Positions 16,428 to 25,262 of a DNA stretch of 64,000 nt are shown piece after piece. The position numbers and the translations under genes were made by a program. Below the pieces are notes generated by a model. It saw only the letters and a list, made by a program, of their open reading frames with translations. It made no database searches and was not told the origin of the DNA. Source of the DNA: Desulfitobacterium chlororespirans DSM 11544 (GTDB taxonomy: Bacteria > Bacillota > Desulfitobacteriia > Desulfitobacteriales > Desulfitobacteriaceae); assembly GCF_900143285.1 (NCBI RefSeq), contig NZ_FRDN01000004.1, forward strand, positions 65,878 through 129,877, read 5' to 3'. Every line of letters starts with the position of its first letter. The first letter of the stretch is position 1.

Positions 16428-17000
16428 TCAATATCCCCCTTCTCCCAAGCTCAAGACACCGTTTACCAGTTGTTTTTTGCTCCTGTAGATACGATTATCC
16501 ACAGCTGATTTGGTCAATCCCAGTTTTCTGGAGATCTCTTCCGAGGGCATCCCCCAAAAGAATTTCATGATGAATATATTGCGATCTGTAGCAGAGAAAG
16601 AGTTCAGCAGTTTATTCATTTCCTTGGCATTCTCCATAAAAAGCACCTGCTCTTCCGCCGATTCTTGAGGCGGAAACAGGTCAATTCCTTCACGATCGGA
16701 AGCAGGAACTTCCAGGTTTTTTCTTTCCCGGCGGTAAAAATCTATGGCTTTGTATTTAGCGATAGCGCAAAGCCACTTGCGAAACTCCTCTTCTCCTTCT
16801 CCCTTGAACTTTTGGGCATGATGCCAAACAGCAAGAAACACATCACTGATGCATTCCTCCGTCAGTTCCCGGCTGCCGATAGGAAGCAGGACTTGACGGA
16901 CAATCCCCTTCACTAAAGGGAAGTATTCATCCATAATGAATTCCAGAGCATCTTCATCTCTATTTTTCAAGCGCCCTATGTAATTGTCCTTGGTCTTCAT
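16428..17000 (-). CDS. ECF-type sigma-70 family RNA polymerase sigma factor
   Basis: A 190-residue alternative sigma factor. Region 2 spans about 20-95 (MDEYFPLVKGIVRQ, then ISDVFLAVWHHAQKF, FRKWLCAIAKYKAIDFYRRE) and binds core enzyme and the -10 element. Region 4 spans about 125-185 (FSATDRNIFIMKFFWGMPSE, KLGLTKSAVDNRIYRSKKQL) and reads the -35. It heads a two-gene operon with the DUF4179 protein. A 16-bp perfect palindrome at 17018-17033 lies in its leader, and an AT-rich repeat lies further upstream. Family knowledge suggests control of envelope stress genes; its regulon cannot be inferred here. Confidence 0.92.
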   Translation of the reverse strand: MKTKDNYIGRLKNRDEDALEFIMDEYFPLVKGIVRQVLLPIGSRELTEECISDVFLAVWHHAQKFKGEGEEEFRKWLCAIAKYKAIDFYRRERKNLEVPASDREGIDLFPPQESAEEQVLFMENAKEMNKLLNSFSATDRNIFIMKFFWGMPSEEISRKLGLTKSAVDNRIYRSKKQLVNGVLSLGEGGY

Positions 17001-17017
17001 GGTTTCCCTCTTTTCCT

Positions 17018-17033
17018 TGTAAGAGCTCTTACA
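17018..17033. promoter_or_regulatory. 16-bp perfect palindrome in the sigma-factor leader
   Basis: TGTAAGAGCTCTTACA is fully symmetric and sits just upstream of the sigma-gene ribosome site, where a bound repressor would block transcription. Confidence 0.5.
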
Positions 17034-17163
17034 CTCTATACAACGAAGTTAAAAGCAACTTTTCGCATAATTTCTTAAAATAATTTTCTTAAATAATTTG
17101 CTGTTATCCGGCTCTATCATACCAGCAATCAAACAAAGCAAAAAGACCAGCCATCAAAAGGTG

Positions 17164-17217
17164 CAAAAAAACAGCGTCTTTAAGATTCAATTGAATTCAA
17201 TCGAAACCTAAAGACGC
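17164..17217 (-). terminator. Rho-independent terminator of the chemoreceptor gene
   Basis: On the minus strand GCGTCTTTAG and CTTAAAGACGC pair around an AT-rich loop, followed by a run of T. It lies about 75 bp past the chemoreceptor stop codon. Confidence 0.75.
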
Positions 17218-17290
17218 CCTTTAACGCTACATAATGCTACTTAACACTTTAAACACTCTTTAAAATCCTTGCAGCCCTCTCCCCGATTTT

Positions 17291-19006
17291 CTATATCCTG
17301 AACTTCCTGACCGCACGCTGCAGCTCCTCCGCCATTTTAGCCAGTTCCTCACTGGATGCCGCTACTTCCTCTATGGATGCGGACTGTTCTTCGGTGGCAG
17401 CTGAAACGGTCTGCGTCTGACCGGATGCTTCCTTGCTGACGCGGTCGATATCCCGTACCGAATCCACAATTTGCTGACTTCCGGAAGCCATCTGCTGAAT
17501 TGCTGCGGAGATTTCCCTGACCTGAGTGGAAACGTCGCCGATCAGGCCGACAATCTCGGCAAAGGCCTCTCCGGCAGTGTTGACCACTTCCGAGCCGATC
17601 TTCACTTCATGGGTACCCTCATTCATAGCCTTCACAGCACTAAGGGTCTCCTTCTGGATCTCTGCAATCAGATCGGCAATCTGCTTAGCCGCTTCCTGGG
17701 ATTGCTCGGCCAGCTTGCGTACTTCCTCGGCAACGACAGCGAACCCTCTGCCCTGCTCACCGGCACGAGCCGCCTCGATCGCCGCATTGAGGGCCAGCAG
17801 ATTGGTTTGGGCGGCAATTCCGGAGATAGCATCCACAATCTGACCGATTTCTTTCGATCGCTCCCCTAATTGGGTAACGACCTGGGCCGTGCCTGCTACC
17901 GTTTTTTCGATGTTTTTCATCTGACTCACAGCCGCGTTTACCGCCTTGTCTCCTTGACCGGCCGCATTGGCTGTCAGCTCGGCAGATCTTGAGACACTGT
18001 TGGTCGTAGCTGCAACCTGTTGAATGCCGGCCGACATCTCTTCCACAATCGACGCCGCATCATCAACGGCTGCTTCCTGTCTGGCCGCTCCTGCCGCTAC
18101 TTCGGTAATGGTTGCGGCAATCGAATTGGTAGCCGAGGCGGACTGCTCGGCACTGGCTGTCAGTTCCTCTGACGAAGCGGCTACTTGCTCCGCTGTGTGG
18201 GTTATGTTTTCAATTAAAAGCCGCAAATTTTCCGTCATAGCATTGATCCCCGCAGCCAGCCGGCCCACCTCATCTTCAGAATCTATCGCCATTTTTTCCA
18301 CGGTCAGGTTCCCCTGGGCGATTTCCCGAACGGTGCCTTCCACTTGAATCAGGGGATTAGCAATCAGCCTGGCGATGAACCGGCCGATACCTAAAGCCAA
18401 GACTATGGCAGCCAACGTTATGCCCACCATAATTTTAGTGGTCATGGCTGCCGTTGCCTTGCTTTTTATCTCTTCCTCATCGGCAAGCTGGGCGTTATAA
18501 TCGGCAAGATCCTTTAAAAGATCATTCACAGCATCAACCTGGCTTGCCGCATTGGCAGAAAAATACCTAAACGCCTCATCCTGGTTTCCCGCTGTTGCCA
18601 TATCGATGGCTTTATTCCTTTCCGTACGGTAGATCTGCAGGATATCCATCAGCTTCGTGAACTGTTCCCGCTCATGGGCATCCATATCTGCTTTGCTGTA
18701 ATCAGCAAGAAGAGTATCCACTTCCGCGACCCGCTCCTCCATCTCCTGCAGAATCTCCTGCTGCTTGATTTGATCCTGAGCCATAAATACTTCAAGGGTC
18801 AGAGCCTCTACCGCTCTGGTTTGTCCCCGGGCCCCATTCACCCATTTGACGGGGAGCAGATTATTCTGGTACATATTTTCCACCGAAGCGGCCAGGTTAT
18901 GGGCGGAATAGATCCCCACCAAGCCGACAAGGCCGAGAAATACAGCCATGAACATTGTCAAGCTATTCAGTTTTGTGGCCGTTTTCAAATTGCGAAATTT
19001 TTGCAT
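17291..19006 (-). CDS. Methyl-accepting chemotaxis protein (4HB sensor)
   Basis: A 571-residue transmembrane chemoreceptor. Membrane helix 1 lies at about 12-33, a four-helix-bundle sensor domain at about 35-188 (with the conserved [13 protein letters not shown] start), membrane helix 2 at about 192-212, HAMP at about 212-265, and the signalling coiled coil to the end. The hairpin tip is present ([20 protein letters not shown], then [16 protein letters not shown]). It signals to CheA/CheW. It lies 44 nt downstream of the HD-GYP gene and is probably cotranscribed. A close paralogue sits at 58564-60282. The ligand is unknown; 4HB receptors sense small organic molecules. Confidence 0.95.
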   Translation of the reverse strand: MQKFRNLKTATKLNSLTMFMAVFLGLVGLVGIYSAHNLAASVENMYQNNLLPVKWVNGARGQTRAVEALTLEVFMAQDQIKQQEILQEMEERVAEVDTLLADYSKADMDAHEREQFTKLMDILQIYRTERNKAIDMATAGNQDEAFRYFSANAASQVDAVNDLLKDLADYNAQLADEEEIKSKATAAMTTKIMVGITLAAIVLALGIGRFIARLIANPLIQVEGTVREIAQGNLTVEKMAIDSEDEVGRLAAGINAMTENLRLLIENITHTAEQVAASSEELTASAEQSASATNSIAATITEVAAGAARQEAAVDDAASIVEEMSAGIQQVAATTNSVSRSAELTANAAGQGDKAVNAAVSQMKNIEKTVAGTAQVVTQLGERSKEIGQIVDAISGIAAQTNLLALNAAIEAARAGEQGRGFAVVAEEVRKLAEQSQEAAKQIADLIAEIQKETLSAVKAMNEGTHEVKIGSEVVNTAGEAFAEIVGLIGDVSTQVREISAAIQQMASGSQQIVDSVRDIDRVSKEASGQTQTVSAATEEQSASIEEVAASSEELAKMAEELQRAVRKFRI

Positions 19007-19050
19007 TGTTGCAGCTCCCTTTTGTTTCTGTCCGGCACCTCACTAAGCAC

Positions 19051-19698
19051 CTACAGTATCTTAATGAATTCCCCCACCAGATCCGGATCAAATTGGGTCC
19101 CTGAATGCCATAGCAACTCCTGAATAGCCGCTTTTTTGGATAAGGCCTTGCGATAGCTCCGGTTGTTTGTCATGGCATCATAAGCATCAGCCAAGCCAAT
19201 CACCCGGGAGTACAGCGGAATCTCCTTCCCCTGAAGCTGCCGGGGATAGCCCTGTCCGTCCCAGCGCTCGTGATGATAAAGCACATACTCCGCCACTTTT
19301 TCCATTCCTTTGACCGAACTGAGGATTTGGGACCCTATTTCCGAGTGGCGTTGTATCTCCCTATATTCCTCTTCAGTCAGCTTGCCGGCTTTTTCAAGAA
19401 TAGCTCTGCTGATAGCTATCTTGCCCAGATCATGAAAGAGTCCCGCCATACTGAGTTCCCTGAGAGCCATTTCCCTTAAGCCTAATTGCCTGCCCATGCT
19501 TTCACAAAGCCGGGAAACCCGGTAGCCGTGCTGGGCAATGACGCTTGCCGAGAGCTTCAGGTTAAGCTTCTCCAGAGCACAGTCTTTGGAGTCCGGCGAA
19601 GTTTTGTCCTTATTGGAACTTGTGTTGACAGTTGTGATCACAGTTTCCTCTTCCACGGTTCCCTCTTCCCTCTCCATCACCTTAATCATTAAAGTCAA
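19051..19698 (-). CDS. HD-GYP domain phosphohydrolase, probable cyclic-di-GMP phosphodiesterase
   Basis: A 215-residue stand-alone HD-GYP protein. The signature residues are visible: HD at 89-90 in GLFHDLGK, His118 in RHSEIG, HHERWDGQGYP at 142-152, and DAYDAMT at 171-177. This complete set predicts cyclic-di-GMP hydrolysis to pGpG or GMP. The N-terminal ~45 residues are acidic and without recognisable fold; no receiver or sensor domain is attached. Start choice is uncertain: several ATG codons (19698, 19689, 19677) precede the conserved region. The downstream chemoreceptor gene suggests a shared role in motility control. Confidence 0.85.
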   Translation of the reverse strand: MTLMIKVMEREEGTVEEETVITTVNTSSNKDKTSPDSKDCALEKLNLKLSASVIAQHGYRVSRLCESMGRQLGLREMALRELSMAGLFHDLGKIAISRAILEKAGKLTEEEYREIQRHSEIGSQILSSVKGMEKVAEYVLYHHERWDGQGYPRQLQGKEIPLYSRVIGLADAYDAMTNNRSYRKALSKKAAIQELLWHSGTQFDPDLVGEFIKIL

Positions 19699-19806
19699 CG
19701 AGAAGAATAGTTTTGCTTCATGTCGCTTCCAGACAAAATATGTCGTTAATCTTCATATAAGAATCATATTATAATGTTATTTGGAAGAATGAAACAATCT
19801 TTCCCC

Positions 19807-19834
19807 AGATGTCATAACCATGGCTATGACATCT
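19807..19834. promoter_or_regulatory. 28-bp dyad upstream of the HTH gene
   Basis: AGATGTCATA and TATGACATCT are perfect 10-bp arms around 8 bp. It lies about 70 bp before the HTH protein's start codon. It could be an operator, possibly for that protein itself, or a hairpin; no T-run follows. Confidence 0.5.
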
Positions 19835-19904
19835 GAACATCTTTTTAAGACAAATATCTATAAATCTTTATAATGAAAAAGAAGGAAATAAAGAAGGTAT
19901 ATGC

Positions 19905-21500
19905 ATGAACACATCCATTGATTTTGCCCATTGCCTGAAATACCTGCTTTCTGCACTGGGAGTAAGTATCAACAGGCTCTCCAAAGCCCTTAATGTGGAT
20001 GGCTCCCTTGTTAACCGATGGGTAAATGGGAAAAGGATTCCATCGTATGACTCCAATTACATAGAAGCAATCACCCAGTTTTTATCAGCAAACATAAAAA
20101 ACTCTTTGCAAATTCAGCTTATCAATGAGCTATTTGAAAGGGTTTTTGGTGTTGATGCCGAAACGGACTGCAACGAAGTAAAGATTAAAAAAGTGCTTTT
20201 TGAAGCTCAGGGCATTTCCCTGAACAATCATAAACTGCACACTAAGGAAGCCAAGAAATTGCTTAAATACAAAAAATCGATAGCGAATCCGCCTTTTTAT
20301 AATGAAGTGGTCAGTATGTCCCATGACGACAAGATTATTTCCGGAACCCCTAATGTGGCCGCAGCCTTCAGGCATCTTTTAGGCCTGGCACTTCAAACCC
20401 ATAAGAGAAGAAAAGTAATATACATCACTTATTTCAATGATGTATTTTTTTATATGTCCGGCGAAGATGATCTACGGCAATTCCAAACCATGCTGGTGGA
20501 TTTAATGGCTCAGGGCTGCGAGATCCACTACCTGCTGCGAATCACCCATGACCTGCAGCGGATGATGGATTTGCTCAATTTTTTCAAACCACTCCTTGGC
20601 ACAAATCAACTTTATCTCTACTATTTGAAAAGCTACGATTCCTTGACCCTCGGCAAGGATTATTTTATCGTGCCGGAAACCGGGGTTCTCTCTTGTTTTG
20701 TCGCTCAGTCCGATAAATCCTGCGCCCTGTATCTCCGCAACCCTCTGGCCATTTCCTTTTATGAAGAGTATTGGCTGGGGCTTACCCAGTCTTCCGCAAC
20801 CCCTTTGCTTAATCACTATCCGGCAGACAAAGATGAACGTTTCCGCAACTCTCTGCTGGAAAGTGAAGAGGCCATCGGCAATCGCTTTCTTTTTAAGAAT
20901 AGCTTCAGCATCTTTACTCTTCCCCTCCAGCTCTATAAAAAACTGTTGCAGAAAAGGAACCCATCCAGCCAAGAAATGGCTTCAGCCCTGGCTTTCCACC
21001 AAAAATGCCTGGAAGCTTTCCAGACCAATATCAAAATCTACGAATACAAGGATATCTACACTATGGACAGCCTCAATTATCTCGTAAAAAACCGCCAATT
21101 CTACCTCTGTGATCCCGTTGGACTCTATGCGGTAGATCTGGAAAGGGAAGAATTGATCGATTTCCTGCAGCACCTCATTACCCTTCTAAAGACCTATGAT
21201 CATTACTCAATGGCTTTTGTCCGAAAGCACGCGCTCCTTCCCGGGCTGGAGAAAAATGTATCTTGCGTGCTTAAAGAAAGGCATACCCTCATCGTCGAGA
21301 TCCTGGGACCGGCCAATACTGAGCCGGTGCGTTTTTCTATTAACGAACCCATGGTTCTCAACAGCGCAGAAGCGTCTTTCCAAATACTCTGGCAGCAAAT
21401 CGCTCCCGTGATGAAAAAAAAAGCGGAGGTTATCGCCTGGCTTCAACAGGAAACCGATTTGCTCAAATCCGCCTTCTGCCTGAATCCCGATTCGCAGTAA
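19905..21500 (+). CDS. Large protein with N-terminal HTH (XRE-like), function unknown
   Basis: A 531-residue protein. Residues ~8-50 look like a lambda-repressor/XRE helix-turn-helix (CLKYLLSALGVSINRLSKAL, then VDGSLVNRWVNGKRIPSYDS). The remaining ~470 residues match nothing I can name: they are mixed alpha/beta, rich in aromatic residues, without membrane segments and without obvious catalytic motif. I have a general memory of such long HTH proteins being repeated in Desulfitobacterium genomes, but I cannot name a function. It is followed directly by the TTAAC array of the next gene. A weak ribosome site (AAGAAGG) precedes the ATG. DNA binding with ligand sensing by the large domain is an inference. 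Confidence 0.7.
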   Translation: MNTSIDFAHCLKYLLSALGVSINRLSKALNVDGSLVNRWVNGKRIPSYDSNYIEAITQFLSANIKNSLQIQLINELFERVFGVDAETDCNEVKIKKVLFEAQGISLNNHKLHTKEAKKLLKYKKSIANPPFYNEVVSMSHDDKIISGTPNVAAAFRHLLGLALQTHKRRKVIYITYFNDVFFYMSGEDDLRQFQTMLVDLMAQGCEIHYLLRITHDLQRMMDLLNFFKPLLGTNQLYLYYLKSYDSLTLGKDYFIVPETGVLSCFVAQSDKSCALYLRNPLAISFYEEYWLGLTQSSATPLLNHYPADKDERFRNSLLESEEAIGNRFLFKNSFSIFTLPLQLYKKLLQKRNPSSQEMASALAFHQKCLEAFQTNIKIYEYKDIYTMDSLNYLVKNRQFYLCDPVGLYAVDLEREELIDFLQHLITLLKTYDHYSMAFVRKHALLPGLEKNVSCVLKERHTLIVEILGPANTEPVRFSINEPMVLNSAEASFQILWQQIAPVMKKKAEVIAWLQQETDLLKSAFCLNPDSQ

Positions 21501-21528
21501 TCCGGCTGTTCCGCATTCAACCTTCTTT

Positions 21529-21589
21529 TTAACCATTTTTTACCTTATTTTTAACTGTCTTTTAACACAGGCATAAAACCATGTTAACA
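21529..21589 (+). promoter_or_regulatory. Phased TTAACA repeats: candidate PhoP (Pho) box
   Basis: TTAACC, TTACCT, TTAACT, TTAACA and TTAACA start at 21529, 21540, 21551, 21562 and 21584, so all fall on an exact 11-bp period (the 21573 position is degenerate). Bacillus PhoP binds TT(A/C/T)A(C/T)A repeats with this spacing. A -10 TATAGT lies at 21599-21604 with no good -35, as in PhoP-activated promoters. Confidence 0.6.
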
Positions 21590-21639
21590 ATCTCCTGTTA
21601 TAGTAAAAGCGGTAAATCATTATTGAAAAGGAGGACACT

Positions 21640-22479
21640 ATGGTTTTAGTGGATTATCACATGCATTCCCTGAACTCCACGGATGCCCATGACGGGATTT
21701 TCGCCCTCTGCGCTAAAGCCGTCGCCCGGGGCTTGCAGGAAATCGCCATCACCGATCACTTCGAACCCTCTGCGGGCAATGAAGAGTATTTGGAGTATGA
21801 TGCCCGGAAGTATTTTGCCGAGATTTCCGAAGCCCGCCAGCACTTCGAGGGGAAACTCCGCATCAAGAGCGGAGTGGAGTTAGGCCAGCCCCATCGTTTT
21901 GCCAAGTATTCACTGCAGCTCATCGAAGAGTATCCTTATGATTATGTGCTCGGCTCCGCCCACCGTATGCCGGACAATGTGGATTTCAGCGAAGTGCGCT
22001 ACACACCGGAAAACCTGACCGCCTATTGTGCAATCTACCTGAAAGAACTCAAAGCCTTAGCCCAATGGGGCCACTATGATTGTCTCGGACATCTGGATCT
22101 GGTCAAGCGCTATGCGGCCAATTACCGGCTGCGGGCCAACCTTATAAATGATCGGGAGCAATTGGCGGAAATTCTCAAGATCGTCATTGACAAAGGCAAA
22201 GGCATCGAAGTAAACACCTCCGGGCTCCGTCAAGCGTCTCGGGAATGCTTGCCGGATTTGGATATTATCCGCCTCTACAAGGAGCTGGGCGGGGAAATCA
22301 TTACCGTGGGTTCGGATGCCCACTGGGCTGAAGATGTGGGCGAAGGCATTCAAGACGGCCTGGAACGGCTGCAAAAGGCCGGCTTTAAGTACGTGGCCGT
22401 CTATACCAACCACCAACCGGCCATGATCAAAATCGCGAATAAATCAACCTACTTGATCAGGGGAGGTTTGTCGGCATGA
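21640..22479 (+). CDS. PHP-domain phosphoesterase, histidinol-phosphatase (HisK/HisJ) type
   Basis: A 279-residue metal-dependent phosphatase. The PHP motifs are present: DYHMHS (His7, His9) at the start, ITDHFEP near residue 38, GVELG near 79, GSAHR near 107, GHLDLVKR near 149, and GSDAHW near 227. Together they form the trinuclear metal site. Family members hydrolyse L-histidinol phosphate in histidine synthesis. No other his gene is nearby, so a more general phosphatase role is possible. The upstream Pho-type array would suit a phosphate-starvation gene. The AAGGAGG site precedes the ATG. A bidirectional terminator follows. Confidence 0.88.
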   Translation: MVLVDYHMHSLNSTDAHDGIFALCAKAVARGLQEIAITDHFEPSAGNEEYLEYDARKYFAEISEARQHFEGKLRIKSGVELGQPHRFAKYSLQLIEEYPYDYVLGSAHRMPDNVDFSEVRYTPENLTAYCAIYLKELKALAQWGHYDCLGHLDLVKRYAANYRLRANLINDREQLAEILKIVIDKGKGIEVNTSGLRQASRECLPDLDIIRLYKELGGEIITVGSDAHWAEDVGEGIQDGLERLQKAGFKYVAVYTNHQPAMIKIANKSTYLIRGGLSA

Positions 22480-22493
22480 ACTTATGGTTAACC

Positions 22494-22535
22494 TGAAAAA
22501 AACCCGCTCAACTTTCGTCGAGCCGGGTTTTTTCT
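22494..22535. terminator. Rho-independent terminator (bidirectional)
   Basis: AAAAAACCCGCTC pairs with GAGCCGGGTTTTTT around a short loop. It lies between the convergent PHP phosphatase gene and the sixA-like gene. Confidence 0.85.
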
Positions 22536-22605
22536 ATTAATCTAATCTTATCTGACTTTGAGCTTATCTTATCTGAACCAATCTGTTATGCTCTTCTCCG
22601 CAGCC

Positions 22606-23076
22606 TTATTTCGACCACACACCGGGCTGCACAAACCAGCGCAATTGAGCCGTTAAGGGAGACTCCTCATTAAATTTATACCCTGCGATGGCTCCTTTTT
22701 TAAAAGGCAGGGGGGTAGCAGCCAGTTTCACGCTCCAGTCCGACAGATAGGGCTGATGACCCACGATGATTAAGCAATCGGCTTGCTTTTGCGGCAGCCA
22801 CTCTTCGAGCAAAGCCATGAGATCGCCCCCTGTGGCCAGGAGCTCGACCTTTTCCACCTCCGATACATTCAGCTTCTTAGCGATGATCTGAGCCGTCTGC
22901 CAAGCTCTTTCCAGCGGACTCGTCCAAATACAAATCTTTTTCTTCCCGTCCAGCAAATGATCGATACCAAAGGCTACCCGTTTGAGCTTCTTCTGCCCCT
23001 CTTTTGTTAAGGTGCGTTCCGCATCATTCTCCATATTCTCTTCAGCTTGTCCATGGCGCATCAAGATTAATTCCAT
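22606..23076 (-). CDS. sixA: SixA-type phosphohistidine phosphatase
   Basis: A 156-residue histidine phosphatase. The catalytic RHG motif (LILMRHGQAEE) is at the N-terminus, and a second histidine lies in IIVGHQPYLSDW near residue 106, as in SixA. The short length without a cap domain fits this group, which removes phosphate from protein histidines. It is the third gene of a leftward operon after ppx and ppk, 38 nt behind ppk. The pairing of sixA-like genes with ppx/ppk suggests a role in phosphate or polyphosphate signalling. A GGGAGG site precedes the ATG. Confidence 0.85.
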   Translation of the reverse strand: MELILMRHGQAEENMENDAERTLTKEGQKKLKRVAFGIDHLLDGKKKICIWTSPLERAWQTAQIIAKKLNVSEVEKVELLATGGDLMALLEEWLPQKQADCLIIVGHQPYLSDWSVKLAATPLPFKKGAIAGYKFNEESPLTAQLRWFVQPGVWSK

Positions 23077-23114
23077 TGCGAATTCCTCCCGGTATTTGTA
23101 CTTTTCAGCTATGC

Positions 23115-25262
23115 TTATTTCATTCCAGTAAGCCCCTGCATTTCAACATCGGCAGTCACGGGATGAAAACTCCCCTCCAGTCTTTCCTGCAGCCTTGCTT
23201 TTTCCCTGGTGCTTTGAGCTACCGCTCGTTCACAGAGGGCATCCTGGCTTTTGACTGATTTTTTCCGCCGTTTATCCACCTTTTTATAGATACCTTTGGC
23301 GTTTAATATGCGGGCCTTTACCGTATCCTGCCAGGCTATGTCCAGTATGGCCTTTACTTCTTCCTTGGTCTCCGGATTTTCGACAGGAAAGAGCAGCTCA
23401 ACCCGGCGATCCAGGTTTCTTGGCATCCAGTCGGCACTGGATAAATACACCAGCTCTTCTCCGCCATGATAGAAATAAAAGATACGGCTGTGCTCCAGAA
23501 ATCTTCCCACAATACTGCGGACGGAAATAGTCTCGCTGATTCCCGGCAGACCGGGCCGGAGGCAGCAGATTCCCCGCACAATCAGCTTGATTTCCACACC
23601 CTGGCTGGAAGCATGATATAAAGCGAGAATGATTTGCTTATCAAGCAGAGAATTAACCTTGACGACGATGACCGCCTTCATTCCCTTTTGGGCGTTATGT
23701 GCTTCATCCTCAATAAGCTGGAGGAATTTCTCTCTCATCCCATGGGGAGCCAGAGTAAATTTATTCAGGTTAACAGGCTGGGAGAGCCCGGAAAGCATAT
23801 TGAACAAAGCCGAGGCATCGGCCCCGAACTGGGGGTTCACGGTCATCAGCCCGATATCCGTATAGATTTTAGCCGTCACATCATTATAATTGCCCGTGCC
23901 CATGTGAACATAGCGCTTGATGCCATCTTCCTCCCGGCGCACAATCAGGAGGACCTTACAATGGGTTTTCAGCCCCACTAAACCATAGATGACATGGCAG
24001 CCGGCCTCTTCCAGATGCTTGGCCCAATGAATGTTTTTCTCCTCGTCAAAGCGGGCCTTAAGTTCCACAAGAACCGTAACCTGTTTGCCAAGCTCTGCCG
24101 CCTGAGCCAGGGCGGCGATAATCGGCGAATTACCGCTGACGCGGTAAAGGGTTTGTTTAATAGCCAGGACCTGAGGATCTCTGGCTGCCCTTTTCACTAA
24201 CTCGACCACCGGCTGGAAGGATTGGTAGGGGTGATGAAGCAGAATATCCTGCTCCTGAATGGCCTTGAAGATATCCTTTTCCCTGATCAGTTCCGGGACA
24301 TCCTGAGGTTGAAAAGGGAGATAGCGTAAATGCTCACATCCCTTAAGCTTAATGAAGTCCGAGAGAAACGTCAGATCAATGGGTCCCCGTATTTCATAAA
24401 TTTTGTCCTGCGTTATTTCCAATTCTTCCTTAAGGATGGCCAGAAGATCTTTATGAAACCCTTTGCCCACCTCCAGGCGGATCACCGAACCCCATTTGCG
24501 CTGACGTATGGATAATTCAATGGCTTCTAATAAATCTTCCGCCCCCTCTTCGTCGAAATCCAGGTCGGCATTGCGGGTAATGCGGAAAAAACCTGTGGCT
24601 GCCAGCTTATGCCCTTGAAAAAGATCCGGCAATTTTAAGGTGATCAGATCCTCCAACATTATAAATTCCCTGTCTTTGGTCGCCGAGGGAACTTCCACAA
24701 AGCGGGGCAGGACTTTCGGAACTTGAACCGTGGCGAAAAGATGGGTCTCCGCTCCTTTAATCAATAAGGCAATATACAGCTCTCTGCTGCGTAATAAAGG
24801 AAAAGGCCGGCCCTGATCCACCACCAGGGGGGTGAGCACCGGAAAAACTCTATGCAGGTAATAATCCTTCACAAATTTCTTTTGGTCCTTGGTTAAAGAT
24901 TTAGGGTTGACAATATTGATGTTTTCCTTCCTGAGTTTTTTAAGCAGAGAGTTCCTGTAACACCGGTACTGATCTTCTATTATCCCATGGGCACGCGCCA
25001 CAACTTGAGCCATACATTCCTGAGGAAGCAAGCCGGAGGGATCACGTTTGTCCAGACCAGCCAGGATTTGGTCGCCTAAGGATGCGACTCTCACCGCAAA
25101 AAACTCATCCAGATTGGAGCTGACAATGGAAAGGAAATTAAACCGTTCAAACAGTGGATTGGCGGTATCCTGAGCCCCCTCCAAAACACGCTGATTAAAC
25201 TCCAGCCAGCTTAATTCACGATTGATAAAATTCCCCGTGCTGTCGTAGATAGTTTTCATCAT
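23115..25262 (-). CDS. ppk: Polyphosphate kinase
   Basis: A 715-residue PPK1 enzyme that reversibly polymerises the gamma-phosphate of ATP into polyphosphate. The N-terminal domain starts FINRELSWLEFNQRVLEGA, a family signature. The head domain follows, then two phospholipase-D-like catalytic domains. LKTHCKVLLIVRR carries the His expected to be phosphorylated. DEEKNIHWAKHLEEAGCHV and YVHMGTGNYND are further PPK1 signatures. The length agrees with the family (690-720). Its ATG overlaps the ppx stop codon (ATGA), so translation is coupled. The last ~50 residues are basic and low in conservation. Confidence 0.97.
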   Translation of the reverse strand: MMKTIYDSTGNFINRELSWLEFNQRVLEGAQDTANPLFERFNFLSIVSSNLDEFFAVRVASLGDQILAGLDKRDPSGLLPQECMAQVVARAHGIIEDQYRCYRNSLLKKLRKENINIVNPKSLTKDQKKFVKDYYLHRVFPVLTPLVVDQGRPFPLLRSRELYIALLIKGAETHLFATVQVPKVLPRFVEVPSATKDREFIMLEDLITLKLPDLFQGHKLAATGFFRITRNADLDFDEEGAEDLLEAIELSIRQRKWGSVIRLEVGKGFHKDLLAILKEELEITQDKIYEIRGPIDLTFLSDFIKLKGCEHLRYLPFQPQDVPELIREKDIFKAIQEQDILLHHPYQSFQPVVELVKRAARDPQVLAIKQTLYRVSGNSPIIAALAQAAELGKQVTVLVELKARFDEEKNIHWAKHLEEAGCHVIYGLVGLKTHCKVLLIVRREEDGIKRYVHMGTGNYNDVTAKIYTDIGLMTVNPQFGADASALFNMLSGLSQPVNLNKFTLAPHGMREKFLQLIEDEAHNAQKGMKAVIVVKVNSLLDKQIILALYHASSQGVEIKLIVRGICCLRPGLPGISETISVRSIVGRFLEHSRIFYFYHGGEELVYLSSADWMPRNLDRRVELLFPVENPETKEEVKAILDIAWQDTVKARILNAKGIYKKVDKRRKKSVKSQDALCERAVAQSTREKARLQERLEGSFHPVTADVEMQGLTGMK

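Noticed and set aside
19051-19698. Possible GGDEF partner for the HD-GYP protein
   Set aside because: No GG(D/E)EF motif occurs in any frame near it, so no cyclase is claimed in this window.
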